Of a stretch of DNA of 51,348 nucleotides, positions 33,294 to 44,203 are shown piece after piece. The position numbers were made by a program, and so were the translations under genes. Numbering within the stretch: the first letter of the stretch is position 1; each line of letters begins with the position of its first letter. Where the stretch lies: positions 1 through 51,348 of the forward strand of contig MSJI02000935.1 of assembly GCA_001931905.2 (NCBI GenBank), in the 5' to 3' direction. Below the pieces are notes generated by a model. It had not been told where the DNA came from. It saw only the letters and a list, made by a program, of their open reading frames with translations, and searched no databases. The DNA is from Cladosporium sp. IMV 00045. Its lineage: Eukaryota > Ascomycota > Dothideomycetes > Cladosporiales > Cladosporiaceae.

Positions 33294-34049
33294 TACTCCA
33301 GCTTCCTTTGCTCATGGTTGCGTTGTGCTGGAGCAGTGGTGTGTTTGCGGTGGTCGCTTTAAGAGCTGGGGTGGGAAACGCACCTGCCTAACCTTCTTCT
33401 TCTTCTTCTTCTTAAAACCAACCTCATCTCTTGGCATCGCTCCTCGGTCGTACAGAGTGGAAGTGTACTCTATTAATAAACCTTTTTGCTCCTACCAAGG
33501 GTATGGTATCTGTCTGATATCCATGGGAAAATTGTATTTTGGCCCCGTCGAATACCATTCTCTGCATCGCAGTGTCATCGTTGCGCTTGCTCTTCCTGAA
33601 TGTAAGCCAAGTGAAGACATCCCGGGCTGGTGGTGAGATGTTTGTGTACCGTTTCGCGCATTTCACTCGATATGAGTACCTGGGAACTTTGAGACGAGCG
33701 TACAGTTGTCCCTTTTAACACTTCCTGTAGAGAATAGTCCACCTTGCAACGAGAAGAACGAGCAAGCTCGGTACTTCACCGTCCAGGTTGATAATGAACT
33801 CGTGCCTTGTCGCTCATTGTGAACGTACATACTTGCAAGTGCCATGTTCATCAAGTCGCAGACAGTTATCTTTGAAGCTTCGAATATTTGATTGAGGTAC
33901 GCAGGGTTAGGGTTGCGGCTTACTTGCCCTGTCTCCAGCCAACAACCGCGTCACTGCGACTGCCTCACCAAGCCGAACCTCAAGCTCCGATGGTCGTGTA
34001 GAGATAGCTCTACCTACATACACAAACAATCACCCAAACCACAGCAACA
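33294..34049. promoter_or_regulatory. Divergent promoter region MSH4/PRE1
   Basis: About 756 bp between the two divergent start codons. It contains a TTC tract (CTTCTTCTTCTTCTTCTT near 33393-33411) and a telomere-like AGGGTTAGGGTTG at 33903, about 147 bp upstream of the PRE1 start. In budding yeast Tbf1 binds such TTAGGG sites in promoters; a similar role here is inference. Confidence 0.45.
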
Positions 34050-34767
34050 ATGTAAGGCATCTCGCATCAAGTGACTTGAATCACTGCTGACATCAAGCAA
34101 GGGAGGTTCTACTCGGAATTACTGGCAAGGACTTCACCATCATCGCCGCCTCAAAGGCAACGATGCGTGGCCCGACAGTCCTCAAGTCAAGCGATGACAA
34201 GACGAGGCCGCTGAACAAGCACACTCTCATGGCATACAGTGGCGAGGCTGGCGACACAGGTATGATCATCTCAGCGCTGGTACGGACAACGCAACTCGCT
34301 GACATTGGTCGACAGTGCAATTCGCGGAATACGTCCAAGCAAACATTCAGCTGTACAGCAAACGCAACGCCTCCGAACTATCACCCTACGAGGTCTCCTC
34401 CTTCGTGCGCACCGAGCTCGCCAGATCCCTGCGCTCCCGAAACCCCTACACCGTCAACCTCCTGCTCGGCGGCTTCGACCCCATCACAGACAAGCCCGAA
34501 CTCTACTGGGTGGACTACCTAGCGTCATCAGCACGCGTGCCGTACGCCGCGCATGGCTACGCACAGTACTACTGCCTGGCGACACTCGACAAGCACCACC
34601 ACCCGGACATCAACTTCGAGCAGGGCATGAAGATCCTCAGGATGTGCACAGACGAGCTGAAGAGACGGCTGCCGATTGATTTCAAGGGTGTGCTCGTGAA
34701 GGTCATTACCAAGGATGGAATCAGAGAGGAGCCGTACGAGGATGACAAGCCTGTTTACGCGCCCTGA
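34050..34767 (+). CDS. PRE1: 20S proteasome subunit beta type 4 (Pre1/C11)
   Basis: Structural beta-4 subunit of the 20S core; it lacks the catalytic N-terminal Thr, as expected. Model 34050..34051, 34102..34259, 34316..34767, 203 aa. The start codon is split: AT at 34050-34051, then intron GTAAGG...GCAAG, then G at 34102. The protein begins MEVLLGITGKDFTIIAASK, the family start. The second intron (34260..34315, GTATGA...GACAG, CTGAC branch) joins YSGEAGDT to VQFAEYVQANIQLYSKRN. Later blocks are NPYTVNLLLGGFD, PELYWVDYLASSARVPYAAHG and LKRRLPIDFKGVLVKVITKDG. Phase is exact at both junctions and the length is normal. The split ATG means automatic callers would miss the true start. Confidence 0.94.
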
Positions 34768-35195
34768 ACAATGGGTCTTTGATGGATGGATGGTTGGAAT
34801 GAGCGCCAGGAGTTCTGGCGTTGGACAGCATACCACCACGCTCGTGCTGTGGTGAGACTACTTCGGCATGCATTGTGTATAAAATATGATTTGACGCTTT
34901 TCATCCCCTTTATACTCTGCCATTGACCTTCGAATGCTCTCGTATACATGGAAGGATGGCTCACTCTACCAAATCCAGCGGCTGGATGCTTCCACAGATT
35001 CACCCTTCACGTGCTTCACGCCTCACTTCGCCTTTCTACTCGAGCGCACGGGTCGCGCCTTCCTAAACAAAACGCACCTGCCTTAAAGTGACTCACCAAA
35101 CCCCTTCATCCTCGCTCGCTCGCTCACTCGCGTCTTCAGCTTCTCTCTCGCAAACCAAATAACACGCTCTTCATCGCAGTCGCAACACCACCACG
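34768..35195. other. Intergenic PRE1 to BTB gene
   Basis: About 430 bp between two plus-strand genes. CTCGCTCGCTCGCTCACTCGC-type pyrimidine-rich sequence near 35110-35150 probably belongs to the promoter or leader of the BTB gene. No gene is seen. Confidence 0.5.
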
Positions 35196-36433
35196 ATGAG
35201 CACGATGCAGAGCGGCAGTCAGCAGGAGATTCCGCGCGAACGGCATCGAATCGCCGCAACCCACGACCTCATCATCATACTCGAAGAGACTGCAAAGCCT
35301 CAGAACCCGAACAGCGAGCCAACCGTCGTCAAGATCCATGAGTTCGAGGTGTCAAAGAAGGCCCTGGGACCCAAGAGCTACCTTCAGAGAGTCTTCGCGC
35401 CCGACTTCCGTGACATTGGAAAGTCAGAGTACGAGATCAAGGGGGATGACCCAGCCGCGACAAAGCTTTGGCTTCAGCTCTTCCACGACCGCCTCGAAGA
35501 CAGCAGCTACACAGTCACCACGGAGACCGTGTGGTTTATGTTTCAGCTTGCAGACAAGTACGAGTTTGACCCATTGTGTGCGGAGACCAAGCAGTGGTTC
35601 GCACGTTGGTACGAGGGCAACAAGCCGTCGACGATTGTCGACTATGGCAAGATACTCTACCCACGCTACGTCTTTGACCATGCCGAAGCCGTTGCCTCTG
35701 CTACCAAGTACCTGGCTTACAATGTTGTCCATTACATCAATGAGCAAAGACTATATGGTATTTTCAACAACCGCTTGAGGCTAGACCTTCGTATCATCCG
35801 TAAGTCATCGAGCTTAACAATCTCGGATCCTCACTAATGTAGCGGAACAGAGAAGATGAACGCAGCCCGTGGCCGTCTTACCAAAGTCCCACACGGAGGC
35901 CTCTACAAGCCGATCCACAGCCTTCTCGACTACAGCAGCTGCGATTCCAGAAAGGACGTCCTATTCGCTTACTCCTCCGCACTAGAGCATTCCAAAGCCT
36001 GGCCTATCGAGAAGAAGGGCCAATACCTGCCCACCGTCAAGCTATTGTCATCGCTTGAACGTCATTTCCACTACGACAACCCACACCTCCAGGACCACAA
36101 CTGCACAGGCCGCATTCCCTGCGTGAAAGATTTTGATGCGCTTGTCAAGGACGTTGTGGACCATGCGCAAGAGCATTTCGACGGCTTGTGCTTGGGTGAG
36201 TGACAACCACTCTCGCCCCTCCTCCAAACTTCACTGACGTTTGTACAGACTGCATGAAGCGCTCCAAGATGGAAGATGAGGACGCGGATTACTGGATTCA
36301 CGACGAACCGGACGCCAAGTGGGACATGCACTGCCGCATCAGCCACGGAAGGCCGACCTGGAACTCCTCCTTCATGGGCCGCCCCGAGAAGATGGTTGCC
36401 TTCCTGAAGAAGAAGAAAAAGGCGAAGCACTGA
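35196..36433 (+). CDS. BTB/POZ-domain protein
   Basis: Model 35196..35799, 35851..36195, 36249..36433, 377 aa. Introns use GTAAGT...GAACAG (branch CTAAT) and GTGAGT...TACAG (branch CTGAC). About residues 20-125 resemble a fungal BTB fold: HDLIIILEE, then HEFEVSKKALGPKSYLQRVF, KLWLQLFHDRLEDSSY and VWFMFQLADKYEFDPLC. The remainder, with FDHAEAVASATKYLAYNVVHY, looks like the helical BACK-like extension. A His/Cys-containing region then leads to a very basic KKKKKAKH tail. Such proteins usually dimerise and can be adaptors for Cullin-3 ligases or scaffolds; no Kelch, zinc-finger or other partner domain is present here, so the role is unknown. Confidence is high that it is a gene, moderate for the domain name. 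Confidence 0.83.
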
Positions 36434-36721
36434 CCGGTGAATCTGCCTATCGAGTCGTGAGGATCATCTTTCCTCCATCGCTGAACAGGCCTTAAGGATA
36501 AGTCGAGACGCTGGTACTGGCAGGATGATCCTGCCTAGTATATGATCAACAAGATGCTTGTGGAGAATCCTGGCCCGGGAGGGAGTGAATTGTCGGCGAA
36601 ATTTTCTACGCTGCTCTTCATTTGGGCTAGCTGTATGATGAAGAAGGCTTGAGGCAAGAGACCTTGGGTATAATTCGCATGTGTAATTAGAAGACTCTTC
36701 TTTTCTCTACTCTATTTTAGT

Positions 36722-37870
36722 CTATTGAACGCGCTTCACCGAAAGCGCACCATCCGTAGCACCTTCATCAAGCGCAACAAACTGCCCAGACTCGACCTTC
36801 TGCGTCCACTTGTTGCTCTCATACTGCGCCGTGAAAATCGACATCCTCAAAGCCGGCGCGCCAACCTCGTCAACTTCATCGTGAGACCACGTCCACCGCC
36901 CAAAAGACCAGTTCAGAATATACCTTGAGCGGCCTGGCTTGACGCCGTTGACGTCTGAGCCATCTGCGGCTTTGGGCGAGCCGTGCGAGTAGAGGACGGC
37001 TTTGATGCGGTAGACTTCGTCTTTGGGCGCGCTCTTGAGGAGTTTCTCCAGCTTGTCGAGATCCACGCCGGCGTCTTGGTTTGGTGAGGTGTAGGTTACG
37101 GATAGACATTCCATTTCGGATTTGTGGTCGTGGTCGTGCTTGTGGGCGTGATCGTGATTGTGGTTGTGGCTGTCGCTCAGCCAGGCTCGAGCCATTTTGG
37201 GATCGAAGCCGAAGAGCAGTTCTTTGCTCAGCCAGCCTTGGTCGCTCTTCGTCTGTGGTGTGTCAACGTCCAGATCTCCGAGACGGTCGAGGAAGATGTC
37301 GAATGCTCGCTCGTCCATGCCTTCCCATTTGTTGATGACGATCAAGTCGGTCTGTTGTGCTTGGAGCTTGGCTGTGAAGCTCGTGTTGGCGTATCCTCCC
37401 CTGTGAGATATGGCTGTTAGTATTTCTCTATATTCTTCATCCACAGGATGCATCGCCACATACCAGTTCTCAGCGTCAACCACACTGACAATACCATCCA
37501 ACTCATACCGCCCCGTCTCTTTCGCCAAACGATTCACCTCCAGCACCAACTTGAGCGGCTCAGCACTCCCACTCGTCTCAACAATAATTCTATCCGGGCT
37601 GCACTCCTTATCCAGCGTGGCGAGAGCGTCCCCAATCTGGCCCACGTTCGTGCAGCAAATGCAGTCTCCGAGCAGCTCCTGCGAGCCTGTCATCTCCGCA
37701 GCGGCCGCGAGTTGCGAGTCGACGTTGAGGTCGCCGATTTCATTTTTGATCAGGGCCAGTTTGTAGCCGGGGTTTTCGGCGCGCAGTTGAGGGACCAGGT
37801 TGAGGATCAGAGTCGTTTTTCCGGAGCCGGCGAAGCCGGTTATGATTGTTATGGGGATGCGTGCTGTCAT
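36722..37870 (-). CDS. CobW/ZNG1-type metallochaperone GTPase
   Basis: G3E-family GTPase thought to deliver zinc or another metal to client enzymes. Model complement(36722..37400, 37464..37870), 361 aa. Motifs: Walker A GFAGSGKTTL (about 11-20), metal-binding CxCC in GDCICCTNVGQ, switch segment ETSGSAEPL, guanine-specificity NKWEG, a His/Asp-rich metal loop (HNHNHDHAHKHDHDH) and the CobW C-terminal domain ending with RWTWSHDEVDEVG and FVALDEG. A 63-nt segment at 37401..37463 stays open in frame but is a textbook intron (GTATGT, TACTAAC, CTCACAG). Its removal joins DAENW to GGYANTSFTAKLQ, as in relatives. Without splicing the product would be 382 aa. The family is clear; the exact orthologue is not. 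Confidence 0.9.
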   Translation of the reverse strand: MTARIPITIITGFAGSGKTTLILNLVPQLRAENPGYKLALIKNEIGDLNVDSQLAAAAEMTGSQELLGDCICCTNVGQIGDALATLDKECSPDRIIVETSGSAEPLKLVLEVNRLAKETGRYELDGIVSVVDAENWYVAMHPVDEEYREILTAISHRGGYANTSFTAKLQAQQTDLIVINKWEGMDERAFDIFLDRLGDLDVDTPQTKSDQGWLSKELLFGFDPKMARAWLSDSHNHNHDHAHKHDHDHKSEMECLSVTYTSPNQDAGVDLDKLEKLLKSAPKDEVYRIKAVLYSHGSPKAADGSDVNGVKPGRSRYILNWSFGRWTWSHDEVDEVGAPALRMSIFTAQYESNKWTQKVESGQFVALDEGATDGALSVKRVQ

Positions 37871-38768
37871 ATTTGATTTTGTAGAGTTTTGTGTTGTTGG
37901 AGGATTTTATTCGCTGCTTGGTCAATCTTCGTTGAAAGTCTACATCACTTTGGTACGTTTACTTCCGTTTCCGATGAACGTCAGGCACCAAACCCGATCT
38001 CGGAAAGTCTGTCTGCCCTGCATGATGAGCCTTGCTTCCTTCTTCACAGCAAAACCATCCTCACAAACATCGAGGATCGCTCCCACGTCCTTGTTATATA
38101 TCTTTGAAAGCGAATGTAGCATGATATCAGCAAGATCGTGAAGCCGGCGAGCGGTAATAGACCTATTCTACACATTTCACTCTGCGCTCAACGTGGACAT
38201 ACTTCCGGAAGACCAACAAAGATGGCTGGCACGCAGGCAGGCTGGATGGAGGCTCTTCGGCGCGAATGCCGGCATGGTCCATGCACCCTGGCGATTCTTT
38301 TCAAAAGTTCCGCTGAGATTCTGTTTCCTCTTCCTTGAGATGAGAACTCCAAAATGGGACTAAACGCCTGCTGGTCGTCATGCCTGTTCACGGTGTGCTG
38401 AATTGCGTGATTTCGGCCTGCAAGGTAACCTATTGCCTGGCCTGGCCGTTCTATTCAACAGAATACCTGTAGTAGCACATGGCGATGTATGCCCAGCTCA
38501 AACAGGAGCTGGCATCTTAGCATCAGCATGTGATGAGACGAAAGGACAAATACGAAAAGCAACACAGTCCTCTTAGCAAGCCTTCCTATAACGAGCTTGC
38601 TGGCGTTTTGATGGATCTTCCATCATGTTGCGAGAACAAATTCTCTACCTTGTTTGAGGTGCCTATGATTACTGATTGGGTGGCCATAAAAAGAGTAGAA
38701 CATCCATACATCCTAACTCAGATGTGCATCTCTATTGTATTCAAAAATCGATATACATCCACATTGCT
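37871..38768. other. Intergenic region
   Basis: About 0.9 kb between two minus-strand genes, so it should hold the promoter of the CobW gene and the 3' end of the thioesterase gene. Short frames have no recognisable features. Confidence 0.45.
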
Positions 38769-39781
38769 TTACAGTTTACTCTCACCACCGTCTACTTTCC
38801 TCCTAGCCGCCAGATTCCTCGCGGCACTGACAGCAAAACACACGTGATGGCTCAACGCCACCAAATCCCCGGCTTCGTCCAAAACGACAATCTCCAAGTC
38901 AAACCTGCCATTCTTGATCATCTTGGCCTGCAACCTCACAAACAGCCACTTCACTCCCTCTTTCGGTAGTGCCTTCTTGACGTCCAAATTCAGCAAGACA
39001 GTCGGATACCAAAACCCGGCACTGTCCTTGCCGGTAGACTTTCCATCTTCCCTTCGCTCCTTATCAATGCTGTACGGGTCATCCTCTAGAGCCAGAGTCT
39101 CGATGACTTGAGGGAACGTATCCACCACAGAGCCAAGAGCCTCGTTGGTCCAATTCTCGCCATTCTTCAGGCACAGCCACTCATCTATGATACCGGGTCC
39201 CGGCTGGCCGGAGCGTGGAAACCAACTGCGCACATTCTGCGTGGCCTTTCTGAAATTCGAGAAAGGCCAGCGTTTGCGCTCTCCCCAGTGCAGATCAGAG
39301 TCGGAGTCGAACTTGCTCGTGTCGGCTGTGAGAGGTGCTGGGTTCAAGGCCCAGGATGTCTGGAAGGAGACGCCTTGCTCGGTGGCGATGTTGGAATTGG
39401 TGATGTAGCCGACGACTTCTTCGCGGCCATCTTGTGATAATGTCACGTGGACGACGGATGTTTGACGGCCGAGTTTGATGTCTTTGACTTTGAAGGTTGC
39501 GGGTCCGACTTGGGTGCGGCGTAGGAAGTCGAGATGGAGGGTGAGAGTGTGTGGTTGGTTTTGCGCTGAGAGCGTGGTTGAGAAGTGGAGACTGACGACT
39601 TGCATGAAGACGGCTGTCACATAGCCGCCGTGTGGTACTGTTCGTTGTTAGAGGGTTTCTGCTCATGTAAGGTGTTTTGTAGTCACGTACCTGAGCCTAT
39701 CGTCCAGGCTGGATCGAAGTCGGCAATGTATGTGTGGGAGTCTTTCTGGGTGACCTTGCTGGACTTAGCCAACGAAGCCAT
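38769..39781 (-). CDS. Acyl-CoA thioesterase-like hotdog protein
   Basis: Model complement(38769..39637, 39691..39781), 319 aa. Exon 1 (MASLAKSSKVTQKDSHTYIA, ending in DFDPAWTIGS) joins through an intron (GTACGT, branch CTAAC, GAACAG) to VPHGGYVTAVFMQVV, the typical first hotdog helix with an HGGY motif of the thioesterase-like superfamily. The first hotdog continues with TLHLDFLRRTQVGPATFKV and SVVHVTLSQDGREEVVGYIT. The second half, with GIIDEWLCLKNGENWTN and PTVLLNLDVKKALPKEGVKW, then LEIVVLDEAGDLVALSHHV, fits the second hotdog. It may hydrolyse an acyl-CoA or other thioester; the substrate is unknown. No targeting signal is evident. Confidence 0.85.
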
Positions 39782-40497
39782 GATTGCCTATCTATGGTTG
39801 TATGAAAAAATGTATAAAGCTCTAATAATACAATATTGGTAGTCGTCTGAATAATGTACATTTGCGAAGACACGCTTACGAAGAGTGAAAGGGTGTGTTG
39901 CGATACACGCTCAAGAAGATGCCGAGTTGTGCCTCGGCTCTCTCACGAAGCGACGATCAGTGAGCGATCACGCAAGCACATGGCTCACTACATGACCGAA
40001 TGCCATTTTCAATTTTCACCCCTCCATCGTGAGTTTGAAGCATCGAAGAATTCACTCGTGTTCAGTCTTCGTGCATAAATTATCGACTCTGGATAGAATG
40101 GCAATACCATTATAAGCCTGAGGGAGAGAGCTGAGCGAAGGCCTATGCTCCCCGGCCTTGGTATAGGGGAGATATGTACATTATCAAGTCATTCCACCAT
40201 AAACGCAACCCACCATGCGAACTTAATAAGAGCCCTATGCATACATCAAGAGTACGAAGATCAGGCAGAATGGCGAAAGCTCCATGCTGACATGCGTCCA
40301 AAAGCCAGCTCACCTAACGCTTGGAGCGATGATCCCAAGTCTCCAAATGTCAGCCGCAGGTTCGAACGTAATGTGATTCACACACCAACTTCATCCACTG
40401 TTGGGAAGTCTGTCAGGCTCAAGGAACAACAACAAGACCCTAAATCGTCTCTGAACCATACCAAACATACTGCCAAACACACCATTCAACGACTAAA
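39782..40497. promoter_or_regulatory. Divergent promoter region thioesterase/nitronate monooxygenase
   Basis: About 716 bp between the divergent start codons at 39781 and 40498. Frames within (39854-40078, 40145-40546) have no family features. No specific binding site is claimed. Confidence 0.4.
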
Positions 40498-41600
40498 ATG
40501 CCATCCCGACTCTCCACACTCCTCCCATGGACGCAATCGCCACTGATAATCAACGCACCCGTAAGACTCACTCAAGAAATCACAAACATCTTTCTGCAGA
40601 AAATTAACACCTTCAACCCCAGATGGCCGGCTCCGCAGGCTCCGACCTCGCCTCCGCCGTAACCCTCGCCGGCGGCCTGGGTCAGATCGGCTCAGCGAAC
40701 GACTTCAACGCCCTTGAAACCGAGCTGACATCTCCCGCCATCACGAAACTGCCTCGCACTTCCTCCGGCCACCTCCCCATCGGCGTAGGCCTGCTCCTCT
40801 TCCTCATCAAGCAGGACGAAGCAATGGCTGTGCTTCGCAAACACCGCCCCGCCGTGGTCTGGCTTTTCGCAGCTTCTGAAACGGCAGACTACGCCTCGTG
40901 GGTGAAGCAAGCGAGGCAGGCGTCTCCGGGCAGTTTGCTCTTCGTGCAGACCGGCAGCGTGCGGGACGCAGTGCAGATTGCGAGGGAGGCAGCGCCGGAC
41001 GTGCTAGTCGTGCAAGGCGCGGACGCCGGCGGGCACGGGCTCGCAAAGAGTGCTGGGTTGCTCTCTCTGCTGCCTGAGGTGCAGGATGCGTTGGCCAGGG
41101 AGGGACTGGAGGGGGTGAAAGTCGTTGGCTCGGGCGGGATTACGGACGGCAGGGGAGCGGCGGCGGCGTTGGCTTTGGGTGCGGAGGGTGTGGTGATGGG
41201 GACGAGGTTTCTCGGGGCGCGCGAGACGAGCATCGATCCCACGTGGCGGGAGGCGGTTTTGCAGGCGAAGGATGGGGGGAGGGAGACTGTTAAGTCGATG
41301 TTGTTTGATGAGTTGAGGGGTCCGAGTATTTGGCCGAATGGATACGATGGGCGAGGGATTGCGAATGAGAGCTCTGAGGATTTCGAGAAGGGGGTTGGGA
41401 TCGACCAAGTGAGGCAGTTGTATGCTGAGGCCAGCCAGCATGAGGACAAAGGCTTCGGCGTGGGAGGTAAGGGGCGTGCAGCCATGTGGGCTGGCACTGG
41501 AGTCGGCCTTGTCGCGAAGGAACAGTCTGCTGCTGAGATCGTGAACGAGGTCCGAGAGGGTGCAGTAAAGGCGTTAGAGGCAGCCAGGTCGCGGATGTAG
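40498..41600 (+). CDS. Nitronate monooxygenase (2-nitropropane dioxygenase family)
   Basis: FMN-dependent TIM-barrel enzyme that oxidises alkyl nitronates (for example propionate 3-nitronate) to carbonyl compounds and nitrite. Model 40498..40560 joined to 40623..41600, 346 aa. The ATG at 40498 opens MPSRLSTLLPWTQSPLIINAP; intron GTAAGA...CCCCAG; then MAGSAGSDLASAVTLAGGLG completes the conserved NAPMAG start. FMN and active-site motifs are VVQGADAGGHGL (catalytic His), VVGSGGITDGRGAAAALALGA and GVVMGTRFLGARE. A conserved tail with GKGRAAMWAGTGVGLV follows. Calling the ATG at 40623 instead would lose the first strand of the barrel. It may act in detoxification; no neighbouring cluster suggests secondary metabolism. 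Confidence 0.93.
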
Positions 41601-42112
41601 CGACCAATATCCTCTTGGTTCAGAATAAAGTTCAACGAGTTTCTATGTCTCCAGTGCCAATTTACAATTCAAAGCCTCTGGACAGGTGTATGATTTAACA
41701 AATGTTTTTGGACCATATATAAATTTATATGTCTTGCATATCCCAACCCCCGCTATCCCTTTCATAATAAGGAAGTCAGACTCATTGCCCGATTCACTCT
41801 GGCCTGAGAGCTGCACTAGATCAAGGCCATCCTCCCAGTCCGTACCGATCCATCCCAACTCATCCCTTGCGTATATCATCCGAAACCCGCCGAAAAGACC
41901 TCGTCGAGAAAACACTAATAAATAAGAAAGAGCATAGCAAATATGGGTATAATGCTCGAAAGCGCGGCCTTGCAAGCCGCAAGAAGGAGAACCCGCTGAG
42001 GAAAGACAACGTTAGGAAAAACCAAAACCCAGAAAGTCAAGCGCCAGACGCTATGCATGAAAAACAGAAATGGGTGCGGCAGTGATGCAAGGAAGGGCGG
42101 AAAGGAGGACCT
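41601..42112. other. Convergent intergenic region
   Basis: About 510 bp between the stops of the nitronate monooxygenase and the Zn2Cys6 factor. AT-rich near 41690-41740, consistent with 3'-end signals. No gene is seen. Confidence 0.5.
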
Positions 42113-44203
42113 CTAGATCAACAAGAAGTCCCATTCCTTCTCTTGCATCACCTCGCGCCAGTGAATGCCGCGGAAGTCGCCTCTCTCGGCTGCCGCATCG
42201 TTCGTCGCCCAGATGGTTCCGAGGATCTCACGAATGCGACCGAAAGAGCCGAAGTTGGCCGCCTCTCCAAGCTTTGAGCAGCGGTCAGCGAACATGAAGC
42301 GGAAAGGGGTGCCAGCCGTGGCGCTGGAGCCGGCGATGAGCAGCGGCCAGGCAAGGCTACGGTCGAAGCCATCAGGGCCTTCCGGAATCCAATTCATGAG
42401 TTCGCTGAACTGTGCCAACAGGTGGCAGACGCTGGGGGATCGAGGCTCGTAACCGGGTACGAGAGTGCAGAGATAGATGCGGGCGGCGAGACGGAAGACA
42501 GCAGTGAGGTTTGTTCGAAGCTGCTTAGGCCTGATGGCGCCAGTGGGCGAGAAGCAGGTGTCTACTCCCAGCCCGGTGGCGGGCTCAGAGGTACCAATCT
42601 CGGTGGCGAGGATCTCGACATATTTGCAGAGGAGCATGTCGTCAAGGCCCTCGGCGCGCTGGAGGTCGAGGCAGGCGATCTCTGAGATGAGGAACATGAT
42701 TTTGTCATCGCAGCCCATGAGTTCGGCGAGGCCGGCACTTCCACGGTTGAGGTTCAGCTCGCGGTATGTGTCGGCGAAGACTGGCATGCGACCGACCATG
42801 GTCGCACCGAGGATGTCGATCCAGGCGGTGAGAGTCATGTTGAAGGATGGGTGCGCCACCCCGGTCATTGAAAGTTCGACAACACTGCTCGGAAGCTCGA
42901 GCTTGTTGACGAGGCTGGTGGCAGCTTGGAAGTGTTGGTGCCAGGGAATGTCGGGGAGGGCATCATCCGGACGACCAACAGAGCACTGGAAGAAGATCAT
43001 CCCCAGAGTTGCCTCCAGAATACGATCATGGTTCATGTCCTGGTTGAGTGCTTCGCAAAGCTCAGAGATCGCAGTGTAGCGGTGACGGACGATGTCATTG
43101 TCAATTTGCTCGCCCGTAATGCCTTCAGTCGCTTTCATGTGCGTGGCAGCGATGCTCAGACAGCAGTGAAGGTATGCTCTATTCGACTCCAATGCAGGCA
43201 GCACAACGTCAGTGCGAGCGGAGCCATGTTGGTTGGTGTCGAGAATCGGAAACACGAGCTTGATGACCCTGTCCAGGAAGTGATTGAGAAGGTACTTGTC
43301 GCCTTCTTCGACGTTGATCACGGTCTCGTGAGTCGGCGTCAATTGACCATGTGGGAACTCGAAGAAGTTGAAATCGACAGGCTCTTCAGGGAAAGTTTCT
43401 TGCAAGTTCTCGTGGTATTCTTGTTGCACCCAATTGTCCGACGAGTATCCAGAGAGGCCATTCGAGAGTGGAGGCGGCTGAAATGTACTGAACGTTGAGA
43501 TTGTCGAATCTCGTCGGGTTTGAATGTCATTGACAAAGATCGAGCGCTCGGTCTTGATGTCGATCTCGTATGGTGAGTGGAAAGGGTACTGTGCGTGTTG
43601 CGGCACGTATTGAGGGTGTGGTGGGATCTGGAAGTAACTGTCTGGCGCAATTTGTGGGAAGTCGCAAGGGCCAGTGAATGGTGTCTCCACAGACGACGCG
43701 CGAGTTTCGGGCATTGAGTCAGAGTGGACTTCGACTGAGGTTGGGGCAGAGGGCACTGAGTGGCAGAGGGCTGGTGGCGTCGTCACGCTCTGCATCTGAG
43801 GAGGCTGCGAGCTCTTCTTGGACATTTGCGTGCGCTTGATCGCCTCCTTGATGTCTTCCTTCTGTTGGCGCCTGTGCTCACTGTTCGACCACCACATTGG
43901 TCGTTTGTAATCACATCGCAGACCGAGGTGTCTGCATGCTTTACATGAGGGCTTGCCTTCTTCGCATTTCTTTCGACGAAGTCTGCAAGTAAAGCATCCT
44001 GAAACAAGATCAGTCCAAGCTCACGACTCCCGGGCGATCAGGGTTGATCAGAAGATAAACTTACCAGAACGAGATCTCCGATGCATCTTCGATCCAGTCG
44101 TGTTTTTGTTGTCAGCTGAAGGTTCAGCTGGCTTTGTTATTGATACGGCCATCTTTGTCGCGTTGGAAGTCGACGATCCTGCGTGCGACACGGACGAAGA
44201 CAT
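42113..44203 (-). CDS. pro1: Zn2Cys6 transcription factor, PRO1/ADV-1-like
   Basis: Model complement(42113..43998, 44065..44203), 674 aa. ATG at 44203 gives MSSSVSHAGSSTSNATKMAV; an intron (GTAAGT...GTTTCAG) splits the codon before the zinc cluster. The binuclear cluster has Cys48, 51, 58, 65, 68 and 75 (CFTCRLRRKKCEEGKPSC, then KACRHLGLRC). It is followed by YKRPMWWSNSEHRRQQKED, a combination I associate with PRO1/ADV-1, regulators of fruiting-body development, hyphal fusion and secondary metabolism in Sordaria and Neurospora. The body from about 250 on matches the fungal_trans_2 type (NHFLDRVIKLVFPILDTNQ, LSIAATHMKA, WIPEGPDGFDRSLAWPLLIAG in blocks). The orthologue name rests on motif memory, not on a search. 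The unusually long upstream region fits a developmental regulator. Confidence 0.85.

Noticed and set aside
41004..41635. Minus-strand frames across the nitronate monooxygenase gene
   Set aside because: Antisense shadows; the plus-strand frame carries all FMN-binding motifs.
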